Made by a program: the position numbers and the translations under genes
The notes under the pieces: generated by a model
The model's database searches: none
What the model saw: only the letters and a program-made list of their open reading frames with translations
What the model was told of the DNA's origin: nothing
Part shown: positions 53,468-62,326 of the stretch, piece by piece
How positions within the stretch are numbered: position 1 is the stretch's first letter
Layout: each line of letters starts with the position of its first letter
Source: Altererythrobacter sp.
GTDB lineage: Bacteria > Pseudomonadota > Alphaproteobacteria > Sphingomonadales > Sphingomonadaceae
Reading direction: 5' to 3'
Length of the DNA stretch: 64,000 nucleotides
Assembly: GCA_016793865.1 (NCBI GenBank)
Contig: JAEULJ010000001.1
Span: forward strand, 496,001-560,000

Positions 53468-54381
53468 GCCGCTTCCCGCTCGGGCGCGATCGCGGGTTGA
53501 TCGACCACGGTTCGCGCGGCTTCGGCCTCGCGCTGGCGCGCGGCCATTTCCTGCGGCCAGTGGAGAAGCTCCATGCTGCCGTCGAATTGCTCGACCAGCG
53601 CGGTGCATCCCTCCACCCAATCGCCGTCGTTGTAATAATCCACGCCATCGAAATTGCGGATCTCGGCGGTGTGGATATGGCCGCAGACCACCCCGTCCAC
53701 CCCGCGCTCGCCGGCGGCGCGGGCCACCACCTCCTCGTATTTGGAGATGAACTCGACCGCGTTCTTGACCTTGTGCTTGGCCGCCTTGCTGAGCGACCAG
53801 TAGGGCAGGCCGAGCGCGCGCCGGGCCGCGTTCACCCAGCCGTTGAGCGCCATCATCAGGTGGTAGAGCGCATCCCCCACGAAGGCGAGCCAGCGGTGCG
53901 CCAGCATCACCGCATCGAATTCATCGCCATGCAGCACCATCAGCCGGCGCCCGTCGGCGGTGGTGTGGAAGGCGGCGCGCGCGATCTCCACCCCGCCGAA
54001 ATTGAGGCCGGCGAACTGGCGCACCACCTCGTCGTGGTTGCCGGGGATATAGACCACACGGGTCCCGCGCCGCGCGCGCTTGAGGATGCGCCACACCACG
54101 TCGTTGTGCTCGGGCGGCCAGTAGAACTTCTTCCTCAGGCGCCAGCCGTCGATGATGTCGCCCACCAGATAGAGCGTGTCGCTGTCGGTGTGGTCGAGGA
54201 AATCGATCAGCATCCGGGCGTTGCAGCCGCGGGTGCCGAGATGGATGTCGCTGATCCAGATGGTGCGGAAGCGGCGGCGGCGCTGCCCCTCGGGCTCCGG
54301 CACCGATTGCGGCCGAAGCGGAAACGGCGTCACGCCGGCCGGCAGAACTGCCTGAGCGTCGGTCTCGGTCATCCTGGTCAC
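53464..54381 (-). CDS. LpxH-like metallophosphoesterase
   Basis: 305-residue calcineurin-like phosphoesterase of the UDP-2,3-diacylglucosamine diphosphatase group (COG2908). Metal-site motifs in order: WISDIHLG (Asp, His), YLVGDIIDGW (Asp), PGNHDE (Asn, His), LHGDEFD (His), CGHIHTA (His, His). A longer N-terminus and C-terminus than LpxH itself. A lipid-A step is possible, but many sphingomonads lack lipid A, and the partner glycosyltransferase suggests another glycolipid. Start ATG at 54381; an ATG at 54372 is equally possible. Confidence 0.85.
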   Translation of the reverse strand: MTRMTETDAQAVLPAGVTPFPLRPQSVPEPEGQRRRRFRTIWISDIHLGTRGCNARMLIDFLDHTDSDTLYLVGDIIDGWRLRKKFYWPPEHNDVVWRILKRARRGTRVVYIPGNHDEVVRQFAGLNFGGVEIARAAFHTTADGRRLMVLHGDEFDAVMLAHRWLAFVGDALYHLMMALNGWVNAARRALGLPYWSLSKAAKHKVKNAVEFISKYEEVVARAAGERGVDGVVCGHIHTAEIRNFDGVDYYNDGDWVEGCTALVEQFDGSMELLHWPQEMAARQREAEAARTVVDQPAIAPEREAA

Positions 54382-54465
54382 CCCCGCAGCCTGTGCGATG
54401 CCTGGCCGTCTAGCGGGGAAATGTTACAACAGATTCACGGGCTTGTGACAGAACGTGGACAGCGC

Positions 54466-55470
54466 TCAAGTCACGGCGAGCACGATCTTGCCGACATGAT
54501 CGCCCGCCTCCATCCGCGCGTGGGCGGCGGCGGCCTGGGCGAGCGGGAAGGTGGTGTCCATCACCGGGCGCAGCGATCCGTCCTCGACCAGCGGCCAGAC
54601 ACTGGTGTGGATCTCGTCGGCGAGGAGCTGCTTGAAGGCGTCGGAACGGGCGCGAAGGGTGGAGCCGGTCAGCACCAGCCGCTTGCTCATCACCTTGGCC
54701 ATGTTGATCTCGGCGGTAAGCCCGCCGAGCACGGCGATGGTGATGTGGCGCCCATCCTCCGCCAGCGCATCGAGGTTGCGGGCGACATAGCTGCCGGAGA
54801 CCATGTCCAGAACGATGTTGGCACCCAGCCCGTCGGTAAAGGCGCGGGTATGCTCCACGAAATCCTGGGTGCGGTAGTTGATCGCCAGATCGGCGCCGAT
54901 GCGGCGTGCCTCGGCGCATTTCTCGTCGCTGCCGCAGGTCGCGATGACATTGAGCCCGAAAGCCTTGCCCAGCATGATCGCCATCGTGCCGATGCCGCTG
55001 GTGCCGCCGTGGACCAGCAGCACCTCGCCATCGCTGGCATAGCCGCGCTCGAAGACATTGTGCCAGACGGTGAACACCGTTTCCGGCAGGGCCGCGGCCT
55101 CTGCCAGGCTCAATCCGCCGGGGACCGGGAGGCAGTGGCCGGCGCGGGCGAGGCAGTATTCGGCATAGCCGCCGCCGTTCACCAGCGCGCAGACCTCCTG
55201 CCCCAGCAGCTCTGGCTCGACCCCCTCGCCGAGCGCGGCCACGGTGCCCGCGATCTCCAGCCCCGGGATCGGCGAGGCGCCGGGCGGCGGCGGATAGAAG
55301 CCCTGGCGCTGGATCACATCGGGCCGGTTGACCCCGGCATGGCTCACGCGGACCAGCACCTCGCCAGGGCGCGGGCGGGGCACCGGAAGCGTCTCGGGCC
55401 GCAGCACCGCGGGCCCGCCGGGCGCGTCGAAGCCGATCGCGGTCATCGTGTCGGGCAGCACGTCGGCCAT
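54466..55470 (-). CDS. NAD(P)H-quinone oxidoreductase, PIG3 family
   Basis: 334-residue zinc-free medium-chain dehydrogenase. VSHAGVNRPDVIQRQGFYPPPPGASPIPGLEIAG is the PIG3/TP53I3-type substrate-domain signature (seen here in two parts); cofactor site LLVHGGTSGIGTMAI; GHVGKIVL-like end (AGDHVGKIVLAVT). No structural or catalytic zinc Cys cluster. Reduces quinones with NADPH in relatives. Divergent from the DUF1192 gene. Confidence 0.9.
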   Translation of the reverse strand: MADVLPDTMTAIGFDAPGGPAVLRPETLPVPRPRPGEVLVRVSHAGVNRPDVIQRQGFYPPPPGASPIPGLEIAGTVAALGEGVEPELLGQEVCALVNGGGYAEYCLARAGHCLPVPGGLSLAEAAALPETVFTVWHNVFERGYASDGEVLLVHGGTSGIGTMAIMLGKAFGLNVIATCGSDEKCAEARRIGADLAINYRTQDFVEHTRAFTDGLGANIVLDMVSGSYVARNLDALAEDGRHITIAVLGGLTAEINMAKVMSKRLVLTGSTLRARSDAFKQLLADEIHTSVWPLVEDGSLRPVMDTTFPLAQAAAAHARMEAGDHVGKIVLAVT

Positions 55471-55559
55471 GGCTCGCAGCGGTCCCCCTCGCAGTCGCCG
55501 GGGGCAGTAGCGAGCGCCGCCATTGACAGCAAGCGGAGGGGGCGGGACAATACCCGGCG

Positions 55560-55760
55560 ATGGACCACGACGAGCGCCCCCGGCCGCGCGGCGACATGGC
55601 GAGCAAGCTCGCGGCTGAGGATCTCGGCCCCTATTCGCAGGACGAGCTGGCCGAGCGCATCGGGTTGCTGCAGCGCGAGATAGCCCGGGTGGAGCAGCAT
55701 CGCCGCTCCGCCGCCGCGCACCGCGACGCGGCCGATGCGCTGTTCGGACGCAAGGATTAG
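55560..55760 (+). CDS. DUF1192 family protein
   Basis: 66 residues; AAEDLGPYSQDELAERIGLL followed by a short coiled coil (QREIARVEQHRRSAAAHRDAADALF) is the DUF1192 pattern, common in alphaproteobacteria. Function unknown. An internal ATG at residue 13 could be the true start. Confidence 0.82.
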   Translation: MDHDERPRPRGDMASKLAAEDLGPYSQDELAERIGLLQREIARVEQHRRSAAAHRDAADALFGRKD

Positions 55761-55900
55761 GCGAGCGATGGTCGGGGCCTTCGCAAATCGCGGCCCGGTC
55801 CCCATATCCCGTGCCTATACAGCTTCGGGAAACTTCTTCGCCCTAGGCTGCCCCCACGCCGCCGTTCCCCCGGCGGCGCGAACGGAAAGACCTCGCTAGT

Positions 55901-58321
55901 ATGCCCAGTTTCGCCTCGAACCTCGAGAAGACCCTCCACCAGGCGCTCTCCGACGCATCGGAGCGGCGGCACGAGTATGCGACGCTGGAGCATCTGCTGC
56001 TGGCGCTGATCGACGACGAGGACGCCGGGCGAGTGATGACCGCCTGCGGCGTCGATCTAGACGAGCTGGGCGCGGTGGTGCGCCAGTATCTGGAGCAGGA
56101 ATACCAGAGCCTGCAGGGCACCGACGGATCGGACCCCCAGCCCACAGCCGGCTTCCAGCGCGTTGTCCAGCGCGCGATCCTTCACGTGCAGACCAGCGGC
56201 AAGGACACCGTCACCGGCGCGAACGTGCTGGTGGCGCTGTTTTCCGAGCGCGACAGCTATGCGGTCTATTTCCTCCAGCAGCAGGACATGAACCGGCTCG
56301 ATGCCGTCAGCTACATCAGCCACGGTATCGGCAAGGGCGGCAAGCAGCTCGAAGGCAAGCCGCCCCGCGGCACGGGTGACAACGGCGAGGATCAGGCCCC
56401 GCCCGAGGGCGAGGAAAAGGCCGAAGCCAAGGGCGGCAAGAAGGAAACCGCGCTCGACCAGTTCACCGTCAATCTCAACCGCAAGGCGGAGGCCGGCAAG
56501 GTAGACCCGCTGATCGGCCGCGGGCCGGAAGTGGACCGCACCATCCAGATCCTGTGCCGGCGCAGCAAGAACAACCCGCTCTATGTGGGCGATCCGGGCG
56601 TCGGCAAGACCGCCATCGCCGAAGGACTGGCGCGCAAGATCGTCGAGGGCGAAGTGCCCGAGGTGCTGACCGGCGCGGTCATCTATTCGCTCGACATGGG
56701 GGCGTTGCTCGCCGGCACGCGCTATCGTGGCGATTTCGAGGAACGGCTCAAGCAGGTCGTCTCCGAGCTCGAGAAGATGCCCGAGGCGGTGCTGTTCATC
56801 GACGAGATCCACACCGTCATCGGTGCGGGGGCGACCAGTGGCGGGGCGATGGATGCCTCCAACCTGCTCAAGCCGGCGCTCAGCGGCGGCACCATCCGCT
56901 GCATCGGCTCGACCACCTACAAGGAGTTCCGCAACCACTTCGAGAAGGACCGCGCGCTGCTGCGCCGCTTCCAGAAGATCGACGTGAACGAGCCGACGGT
57001 CGAGGACACAATCAAGATCCTGCGCGGCCTCAAGAGCGCCTTCGAAAAGCACCACAAGGTCAGCTACACACCCGACGCGATCAAGACCGCGGTGGAGCTG
57101 TCGGCGCGCTACATCAACGATCGCAAGCTGCCCGACAAGGCGATCGACGTGATCGACGAGGTCGGCGCGATGCAGATGCTGGTGCCCCCCAGCAAGCGCA
57201 AGAAGAAGATCACCACCCGCGAGATCGAGGCGGTGATCGCCACAATGGCGCGCATCCCGCCCAAATCGGTCAGCAGCGACGACAAGAAAGCGCTGGAAAG
57301 CCTCGAGAAGGATCTGAAGCGCGTGGTGTTCGGCCAGGACGCGGCGGTCAGCCGCCTCGCCACCGCCATGAAGCTCAGCCGCGCGGGCCTGCGCGACCCC
57401 GACAAGCCGATCGGCAGCTTCCTGTTCTCCGGTCCCACCGGCGTCGGCAAGACCGAGGTCGCGCGCCAGCTCGCCAGCATCATGGGCATCGAGATCAAGC
57501 GCTTCGACATGTCCGAATACATGGAGCGCCATTCGGTCAGCCGGCTGATCGGCGCGCCTCCCGGCTATGTCGGCTACGACCAGGGCGGGCTGCTCACGGA
57601 TGCGGTGGACCAGAACCCGCATTGCGTGCTGCTGCTCGACGAGATCGAGAAGGCACACCCCGACCTGTTCAACATCCTGCTCCAGGTAATGGATAACGGC
57701 CGGCTGACCGATCATCACGGCAAGACGGTCGATTTCCGCAATGTCGTCCTCATCATGACCACCAATGCGGGCGCGGCCGACATGGCCAGCCAGGGGATCG
57801 GTTTCGGCGATGTCAGCAAGGAGGATGCGAGCGAGGAGGCGGTCAAGCGCATGTTCTCGCCCGAGTTCCGCAACCGGCTCGATGCGGTGGTGCCGTTCGC
57901 CTATCTGGGCCGGGAGACGGTCGGGCGCGTGGTGGACAAGTTCATCCTCCAGCTCGAGCTCCAGCTCGCCGAGCAGAACGTGGACATCCAGTTCGACAAG
58001 GATTCGCGCGCCTGGCTGGCCGAACGCGGCTACGACCGGCTCTATGGCGCCCGCCCGATGGCGCGGCTGATCCAGGAGAAGATCAAGCAGCCGCTGGCCG
58101 AGGAACTGCTGTTCGGCAAGCTGGCCGACGGCGGCGAGGTGCAGGTGAGCATCAAGGACGGCAGCCCCGCCTTCGAGCTGACCCCGGCCCCGCCGCGGGC
58201 CAGCAGGGCGCGCGCCAAGACCGCGAAGCGCAGCTTGCCGGCGAAGAAGCCACGACAGTCCGCCAAATCCGCGGGCAATACAGGCGAAGCCGGCGGCGAA
58301 CCGGGGAGTGACGGCGGCTGA
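55901..58321 (+). CDS. clpA: Clp protease ATP-binding subunit ClpA
   Basis: 806-residue class I HSP100 unfoldase feeding ClpP. N domain (about 1-145: NLEKTLHQALSDASERRHEY), first AAA+ module with Walker A GDPGVGKTA near residue 229, second with GPTGVGKTE near 511 and MSEYMERHSVSRLIGAPPGYVGY. The short middle region distinguishes it from ClpB. The C-terminus has a Lys/Ala-rich extension (RASRARAKTAKRSLPAKKPR). clpS, usually directly upstream in proteobacteria, is absent here; the 140-base spacer holds no ORF of that kind. Confidence 0.95.
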   Translation: MPSFASNLEKTLHQALSDASERRHEYATLEHLLLALIDDEDAGRVMTACGVDLDELGAVVRQYLEQEYQSLQGTDGSDPQPTAGFQRVVQRAILHVQTSGKDTVTGANVLVALFSERDSYAVYFLQQQDMNRLDAVSYISHGIGKGGKQLEGKPPRGTGDNGEDQAPPEGEEKAEAKGGKKETALDQFTVNLNRKAEAGKVDPLIGRGPEVDRTIQILCRRSKNNPLYVGDPGVGKTAIAEGLARKIVEGEVPEVLTGAVIYSLDMGALLAGTRYRGDFEERLKQVVSELEKMPEAVLFIDEIHTVIGAGATSGGAMDASNLLKPALSGGTIRCIGSTTYKEFRNHFEKDRALLRRFQKIDVNEPTVEDTIKILRGLKSAFEKHHKVSYTPDAIKTAVELSARYINDRKLPDKAIDVIDEVGAMQMLVPPSKRKKKITTREIEAVIATMARIPPKSVSSDDKKALESLEKDLKRVVFGQDAAVSRLATAMKLSRAGLRDPDKPIGSFLFSGPTGVGKTEVARQLASIMGIEIKRFDMSEYMERHSVSRLIGAPPGYVGYDQGGLLTDAVDQNPHCVLLLDEIEKAHPDLFNILLQVMDNGRLTDHHGKTVDFRNVVLIMTTNAGAADMASQGIGFGDVSKEDASEEAVKRMFSPEFRNRLDAVVPFAYLGRETVGRVVDKFILQLELQLAEQNVDIQFDKDSRAWLAERGYDRLYGARPMARLIQEKIKQPLAEELLFGKLADGGEVQVSIKDGSPAFELTPAPPRASRARAKTAKRSLPAKKPRQSAKSAGNTGEAGGEPGSDGG

Positions 58322-58423
58322 GTTATCGGTTGGTCGATTAATCTCGGGGAGCGGCAGGTCGCGCCTTGATCGCGCCGCTGGAGCGGCTACGCCCGCATGC
58401 ACGAGGGATTGCGAGGTTTTCGG

Positions 58424-59365
58424 ATGCAGGTGCTCAGGGTGGCCGGGCTGACCAAGCGGTTTGGCGAGGTTCTGGCGGTCGATGACCTGAGCTTCTCGGT
58501 CGCGCCGGGCGAGATCTACGGCTTTCTGGGCGGCAATGGCGCGGGCAAGACGACCACGCTGCGCATGGTGCTCGACATCATCCGGCCCACTTCCGGCAGC
58601 ATCGAGGTGCTGGGGAATGCGCCAGACCGCCGCAACACCGGTGCCATCGGCTTCTTGCCAGAGGAGCGAGGGCTCTATTCCAACATGAGCGCGATCGACG
58701 TGATCGCCTACTTCGGCCAGCTCAAGCACATGCGCGCAGCCGACGCGCGGGCGCACGGGATGGAGCTGCTGGCCCGCTTCGACCTGGCCGATCGCGCCAA
58801 GGCGCGGATTTCCGAGATGTCCAAGGGCATGGCGCAAAAGGTCCAGCTCGCCACCGCGCTGGTCAACCGGCCCAGGCTCCTGATCCTGGACGAGCCGTTC
58901 TCCGGCCTCGACCCCGTCAACCAGGGGCTGCTGGAGGACGAGATCCTGCGCGCCTCGCGCGATGGCGCGGCGGTGGTGTTCTCGACCCACGTGATGCAAC
59001 ACGCCGAACGCCTGTGCCGTCGGCTGCTACTGCTCAGGACGGGGCGCAAGCGTTTCGAAGGCACGATCGACGAGGCGCGGGCGCAGCTTCCCTCCACCAT
59101 CGACGCGATCGCCCCCGACGGCATCGCCGGGCTGGAAGGCGTGGCGAATGCGACCAGGCGGCAGGCGCTGGATGGCGGGTTTGCCGAATGGACGCTGGAC
59201 CTCGCGCCCGGCGTCTCCGCCAGCGATGTGCTCGAGCGCGCCAGCACGCGCGCCCTGCCGCTGCGCCGGTTCGAGGAGCGGCGCGCGACGTTGCACGATG
59301 TCTTCGTCCATCTCGTCGGCCCCGAAGGGGACGCCGGGACAAGCGTGCGGGAGAACCAGGCATGA
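58424..59365 (+). CDS. ABC transporter ATP-binding protein, NatA-like
   Basis: 313-residue ATPase: Walker A GGNGAGKTT (residues about 37-45), Q-loop region, signature SEMSKGMAQKVQLATAL (LSGGQ replaced by MSKGMAQK), Walker B LLILDEPFSGLDP, and a C-terminal DUF4162-like extension (about 225-313). This is the architecture of NatA-type exporters. ATG at 58424 starts the first strand; an in-frame ATG at 58397 adds nine residues. Overlaps the permease gene by ATGA. Confidence 0.88.
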   Translation: MQVLRVAGLTKRFGEVLAVDDLSFSVAPGEIYGFLGGNGAGKTTTLRMVLDIIRPTSGSIEVLGNAPDRRNTGAIGFLPEERGLYSNMSAIDVIAYFGQLKHMRAADARAHGMELLARFDLADRAKARISEMSKGMAQKVQLATALVNRPRLLILDEPFSGLDPVNQGLLEDEILRASRDGAAVVFSTHVMQHAERLCRRLLLLRTGRKRFEGTIDEARAQLPSTIDAIAPDGIAGLEGVANATRRQALDGGFAEWTLDLAPGVSASDVLERASTRALPLRRFEERRATLHDVFVHLVGPEGDAGTSVRENQA

Positions 59366-60867
59366 GCTGGCACAACATCCTGCTGGTCGCCCGGCGCGAA
59401 GTCGCGCAGGTGATGGCTCTCAAGAGCTTCTGGCTCACCCTCCTGCTGATACCGATCGCGCTGGCCGTGGGGCCGCTGCTGAGCGAGCGGCTGGAGGATG
59501 ACAAGCCGACGCGGGTGGTGGTGATCGACCGCGCCGGTGGCGAGGCGGCTGCCGCGCTCCAGGCGCGCTTCGTGTTCGAACGTGACCAACGCACACTCGC
59601 CGCGCTGTCGCGCTATGTCCGGCGCCACAAGCTGGAACGCGCCGACCCGCAGGCCCCCTGGGCGCAGCACGATCGCTGGTACACGCCGGCCGATGTGGCG
59701 GCTTTCCGGCGCGCCGGTGGGCTCGACGCGGCACTGGCACGTATCGAAGCGGTGAAGGCTTCGGACACGCCCTCATTCGAGCAGCCGCCCGCAGCCTATG
59801 ACATCGTTCCGGCGACGGGGGCGCTGGCCACCGCAACCGGCCCCGCGCTGACCGCGGGCGCCGAACGCCTCATCCGCGCCGAAAAGGACGCCCCGGCGGC
59901 GGAACGCGCCGATGTGGTATTGCTGGTGGGCGAACGCTATCCCGCCGATCCGACCGTGCGCTTGTGGTCGAACGAACAGCCCCGCCCGGCCTTCGTCGCC
60001 AGCGTACAGGAAGTGCTGACCGCCGAACTGCGCCAACGGCTGCTGATGGGCAGCGGGCTTTCCCCGCAACAGGCGGCGGCGGTGCAGTCCGCCGCGCCCG
60101 CCATCGCCGTGACCACGCCCCCGCCCGGTGGCGGCGTGCGAGAGGCGATGCTGGTGCGCTCGATCGTGCCGATCGCGCTGGCCTATATCCTGATGATGGG
60201 GCTGATGCTGTCGGGGAGCTGGATGCTGCAGGGCGCCATCGAGGAACGCAGCAAGAAGCTGCTGGAATCGGTGCTGGCCTGCATCTCGCCCGAGGATCTC
60301 ATGTACGGCAAGCTGCTGGGCGCGCTGGTCATCGGCCTTTCGATGCTGACCGCCTGGCTGGGCGCGGGGGCCGTGGTCGCCTTCGCCACGCAGGGCGCCA
60401 TCGCCGATATGATCCGCCCCGCGCTCGCCCCCGTCACATCGCCCGCCGCCATCGCGACGCTGATCTACTTCTTCGTGATGGGCTATGTCGCGATTTCGAT
60501 CCTGTTCGTGGGCATCGGCGCGCTGGCGGACAGCATGAGCGAGGCGCAGGGCTATCTGATGCCGATCCTGCTGGCGATCCTGCTGCCGGTCACCTTTCTG
60601 CTCCAGGCGATCCTGTCGGGCAATGGCGGGGCACTGGTGCAGGTGCTGACCTGGGTGCCGATCTGGACCCCCTTCACGGTGATGGCGCGGCTCGGCAGCG
60701 GGATCAGCGCGATCGAGGTGATCGGCGCGGGGGTGGTGCTGGCCGCATTCGTGGCGCTGGAGGTGGTGCTGCTCGCGCGGCTGTTCCGCCAGAGCCTGCT
60801 GGCGCAGGGGCAGAAGGCGGGACTGAAGGTCCTGATCGAGCGCTTGCGCCCCGCCCGCGAGGGCTGA
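59362..60867 (+). CDS. ABC-2 type permease, NatB-like
   Basis: 501-residue integral membrane partner of the ATPase encoded upstream. One N-terminal helix (about 24-42), a large extracytoplasmic domain (about 45-255), then five or six C-terminal helices from about 262. GAIEERSKKLLESVLACISPEDLMYGKLLG is the NatB-type conserved loop. A sodium or drug export role is suggested only by family resemblance. Confidence 0.87.
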   Translation: MSWHNILLVARREVAQVMALKSFWLTLLLIPIALAVGPLLSERLEDDKPTRVVVIDRAGGEAAAALQARFVFERDQRTLAALSRYVRRHKLERADPQAPWAQHDRWYTPADVAAFRRAGGLDAALARIEAVKASDTPSFEQPPAAYDIVPATGALATATGPALTAGAERLIRAEKDAPAAERADVVLLVGERYPADPTVRLWSNEQPRPAFVASVQEVLTAELRQRLLMGSGLSPQQAAAVQSAAPAIAVTTPPPGGGVREAMLVRSIVPIALAYILMMGLMLSGSWMLQGAIEERSKKLLESVLACISPEDLMYGKLLGALVIGLSMLTAWLGAGAVVAFATQGAIADMIRPALAPVTSPAAIATLIYFFVMGYVAISILFVGIGALADSMSEAQGYLMPILLAILLPVTFLLQAILSGNGGALVQVLTWVPIWTPFTVMARLGSGISAIEVIGAGVVLAAFVALEVVLLARLFRQSLLAQGQKAGLKVLIERLRPAREG

Positions 60868-60904
60868 AACGGGAACGAGACCGCGCCGCCGGGCTTGAAG
60901 CTGC

Positions 60905-61909
60905 GTGCGCGCGCCTTTCTCCTGGATCAGGCCCGAGCCCTGGGGCATCCATGTCGTGCCAGCCGACGCCTGGATCGATCCCGGCCGCCCGGTCGGCCGC
61001 GCCCTGGTGACGCATGGCCACGCCGATCACGCGCGCGGCGGGCACGGCCAGACGGTCGCCACGCCCGAGACGCTGGCGATCATGAAGCTGCGCTACGCCA
61101 CCGACAGCGGCGCGACCCCGGTGGCCTATGGCGAGACCATCGCGCTGCCGGGCGGTGTCAGGGCGACCTATGTGCCTGCCGGCCACGTGCTCGGCAGCGC
61201 GCAGATCCTGCTGGAACATGCCGGCGAGCGGGTGGTGGTGACGGGCGACTACAAGCGCCGCGCCGATCCGACCTGCCCGCCGTTCCAGGTGACGCCGTGC
61301 GACGTGTTCGTGACCGAGGCGACCTTCGGCCTGCCCCTGTTCACCCATCCCCCCATCGGCGATGAGATGGCCAAGCTGCTGGGCCGGCTCGCGGCGGAAC
61401 CGGATCGCTGCGTGCTGGTAGGCGCCTATGCGCTGGGCAAGGCGCAGCGCGTGATCGCGGAACTGCGCGCCGCCGGCCATCGTGCGCCGATCTATCTTCA
61501 CGGCGCGATGGAGAAGATGTGCCGGCTCTACGAGGCGTTCGGGGTCGATCTGGGCGAGTTGCGGCTGGTGAGCGATGCCACCGGTGATGCGATGCGCGGC
61601 CATATCGTGATCTGCCCGCCATCGGCCCTGGGCGACCGCTGGAGCCGCCGCCTGCCCGACCCGGTCCCCGCCATGGCCAGCGGCTGGATGCGGGTTCGCC
61701 AGCGCGCGCGCCAGCGCAATGTCGAGTTGCCGCTGGTCATCTCCGACCACGCCGACTGGAACGAGCTGACCGGCACCATCGAGGAGGTGAATCCGACCGA
61801 GACCTGGATCACCCACGGCCGCGAGGAAGCGCTGCTGCGCTGGTGCCAGCTCCACCAGCGCCGCGCGAGGGCGCTGGCGCTGGTGGGCTATGAGGACGAG
61901 GACGACTGA
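60905..61909 (+). CDS. ligase-associated DNA exonuclease, metallo-beta-lactamase fold
   Basis: 334-residue metallo-beta-lactamase/beta-CASP protein. Zinc motif THGHADHARGG (HxHxDH), later His in AGHVLGSAQ, Asp in VTGDYKRR, and His in ISDHADWNELT and WITHGREE. This matches the exonuclease that accompanies ATP-dependent DNA ligases in many proteobacteria and may process DNA or RNA ends. The ligase gene lies 417 bases downstream on the same strand, separated by an inverted small gene. Confidence 0.87.
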   Translation: MRAPFSWIRPEPWGIHVVPADAWIDPGRPVGRALVTHGHADHARGGHGQTVATPETLAIMKLRYATDSGATPVAYGETIALPGGVRATYVPAGHVLGSAQILLEHAGERVVVTGDYKRRADPTCPPFQVTPCDVFVTEATFGLPLFTHPPIGDEMAKLLGRLAAEPDRCVLVGAYALGKAQRVIAELRAAGHRAPIYLHGAMEKMCRLYEAFGVDLGELRLVSDATGDAMRGHIVICPPSALGDRWSRRLPDPVPAMASGWMRVRQRARQRNVELPLVISDHADWNELTGTIEEVNPTETWITHGREEALLRWCQLHQRRARALALVGYEDEDD

Positions 61910-61924
61910 GTGCCGGCCAAACCC

Positions 61925-62263
61925 CTATTTGATGGCGGCGAGCGCGGTCTCGACCTTCGCGAGCAGTTCGGGCGGGAGCTTCTGCGGCGCATAGGCGGCC
62001 AGTTGACGCAGCCCCATCCCCTTGATGGCTTCATAGTGCTCGTGGGTGGCGAGTTCGGGGACATTGGCATCCAGCACGGCCTTGCCGACCGGATCGGCCA
62101 TGACCGTCTCCACGGGGGTGTCGAGGTTGAGGCGCGCTGCGGGCTGTGCGGGTGCCGGGGCTGGCGCAGCGGGGGGCATCGCGTGCCCGGCATGGGCATC
62201 CTGCGCGGCAGCGGGCGAAGCGATGGCGGCGACCGCACAAGCGGCAGCAAGAAGCAATTTCAT
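61925..62263 (-). CDS. small secreted protein, hypothetical
   Basis: 112 residues: signal peptide (MKLLLAAACAVAAIASPAAA), an Ala/Pro/His-rich segment (DAHAGHAMPPAAPAPAPA), then a helical C-terminal half (TPVETVMADPVGKAVLDANV and YEAIKGMGLRQLAAY). The helical part, with NLDTPVETVM and repeated in sphingomonad exported proteins by my recollection, has no known function. Inverted between the exonuclease and ligase genes. Confidence 0.75.
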   Translation of the reverse strand: MKLLLAAACAVAAIASPAAAQDAHAGHAMPPAAPAPAPAQPAARLNLDTPVETVMADPVGKAVLDANVPELATHEHYEAIKGMGLRQLAAYAPQKLPPELLAKVETALAAIK

Positions 62264-62326
62264 GGTGGCAAACTCTCCGGCAGCGAATCCGCACACCGTA
62301 TAGGCCCGGCGATGGTCGCCGCCTAG

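Noticed and set aside
56057-59002. Long minus-strand open frame opposite clpA and the NatA-like gene
   Set aside because: A by-product of GC-rich third positions; composition is biased and both plus-strand genes are clearly conserved.
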